A stretch of DNA of 6,145 nt from the NCBI GenBank assembly GCA_016783865.1, contig JADHVS010000252.1:1-6145 (forward strand), given 5' to 3'. The notes beneath the pieces were generated by a model, which was given only the letters and a program-made list of their open reading frames with translations, was not told where the DNA came from and did not search any database. The translations under genes were made by a program, and so were the position numbers. This DNA is from Bacteroidales bacterium (GTDB lineage: Bacteria; Bacteroidota; Bacteroidia; Bacteroidales; SM23-62). Every line of letters begins with the position of its first letter. Within the stretch, counting starts at the first letter, position 1. Shown piece by piece: positions 6,035-6,145 of the stretch.

Positions 6035-6145
6035 TTAGTTCAATATGGATTCATTTTTTTCATCCTCCTCTGTCATTTCAGAGATAGAAATAATCGGTAC
6101 CAGTTTGCTGATAACCATATAAAACATGCAGAATACCGCAATACC
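6035..6145 (-). CDS. C-terminal end of a membrane protein, possibly NrfD/PsrC-like (partial at right edge)
   Basis: On the minus strand the frame is open from the window edge (6145) to TAA at 6037-6035, giving the last 36 residues. They consist of the end of a hydrophobic helix (GIAVFCMFYMVISKLV), then PIISISEMTEEDEK and an acidic tail. A last helix followed by a short 'P-I-S-I-S-E-M' segment resembles the C-terminus of NrfD/PsrC-type quinol-interacting membrane subunits as I know them, but 36 residues cannot establish this. The stop is only 11 bases before the next ATG (6023), so the two genes are almost certainly co-transcribed. GAGGAGGAT near the end looks like a Shine-Dalgarno site but is simply Glu-Glu-Asp codons. 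Confidence 0.55.
   Translation of the reverse strand, partial: GIAVFCMFYMVISKLVPIISISEMTEEDEKNESILN

Noticed and set aside
6027..6044. Small inverted repeat ATTGAA...TTCAAT between the partial membrane gene and the 290-residue protein
   Set aside because: The stem is six mostly A/T pairs, has no T-tract, and lies in an 11-base gap within an evident operon; too weak to be called a terminator or operator.
6044..6066. Possible tiny gene after GAGGAGG on the minus strand
   Set aside because: The frame encodes about seven residues, and the GA-rich stretch is explained by the Glu-Glu-Asp codons of the upstream gene's acidic tail.

Overview
The window looks like the chromosome of a Bacteroidota (Bacteroidetes) bacterium, most plausibly a Bacteroidales/Marinilabiliales-type anaerobe or facultative anaerobe. 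This rests on an AsmA-family protein with the phylum's typical N-terminus, a Bacteroidetes-type -7 box (TAnnTTTG form) before resB, mostly absent Shine-Dalgarno sequences, and a ResB whose N-terminus carries the PWGYKESF-type segment I associate with this phylum. Base composition is moderately AT-rich. The exact taxon cannot be read from the window.

Layout. Positions 1-1032 (minus) hold the first 344 codons of an AsmA-like envelope protein that runs off the left edge. A gene-free stretch of 326 bases (1033-1358) separates this gene from the divergent plus-strand block and contains a GC-rich REP-like hairpin. The plus block is a hexaheme c-type cytochrome lipoprotein (1359-2372), a strong intrinsic terminator (2396-2430), a good promoter candidate (about 2467), then resB (2515-3774, TTG start) and ccsA (3771-4571), which overlap by ATGA. 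A short convergent gap with a terminator facing the minus strand follows. The minus block, read right to left, is the last 36 codons of a membrane protein that may be NrfD-like (6035-6145), an unrecognised 290-residue protein with a signal peptide, two similar beta-rich segments and a C-terminal membrane anchor (5151-6023), and a membrane-anchored monoheme cytochrome c (4653-5063) with an unusually good Shine-Dalgarno sequence.

How it fits together. The theme is periplasmic electron transfer on c-type haem. ResB and CcsA are the two halves of the System II cytochrome c synthase, which moves haem across the inner membrane and attaches it to CXXCH motifs. The genes on either side encode proteins that need that machine: six haem sites on the left and one on the right. 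The minus-strand set (possible quinol-linked membrane subunit, anchored Ig-like protein, monoheme cytochrome) could be the tail of a larger respiratory complex whose other genes lie beyond the right edge. The most novel item is the 290-residue protein, which I cannot assign to a family. There is no CRISPR array, tRNA, rRNA, insertion sequence or obvious foreign island.
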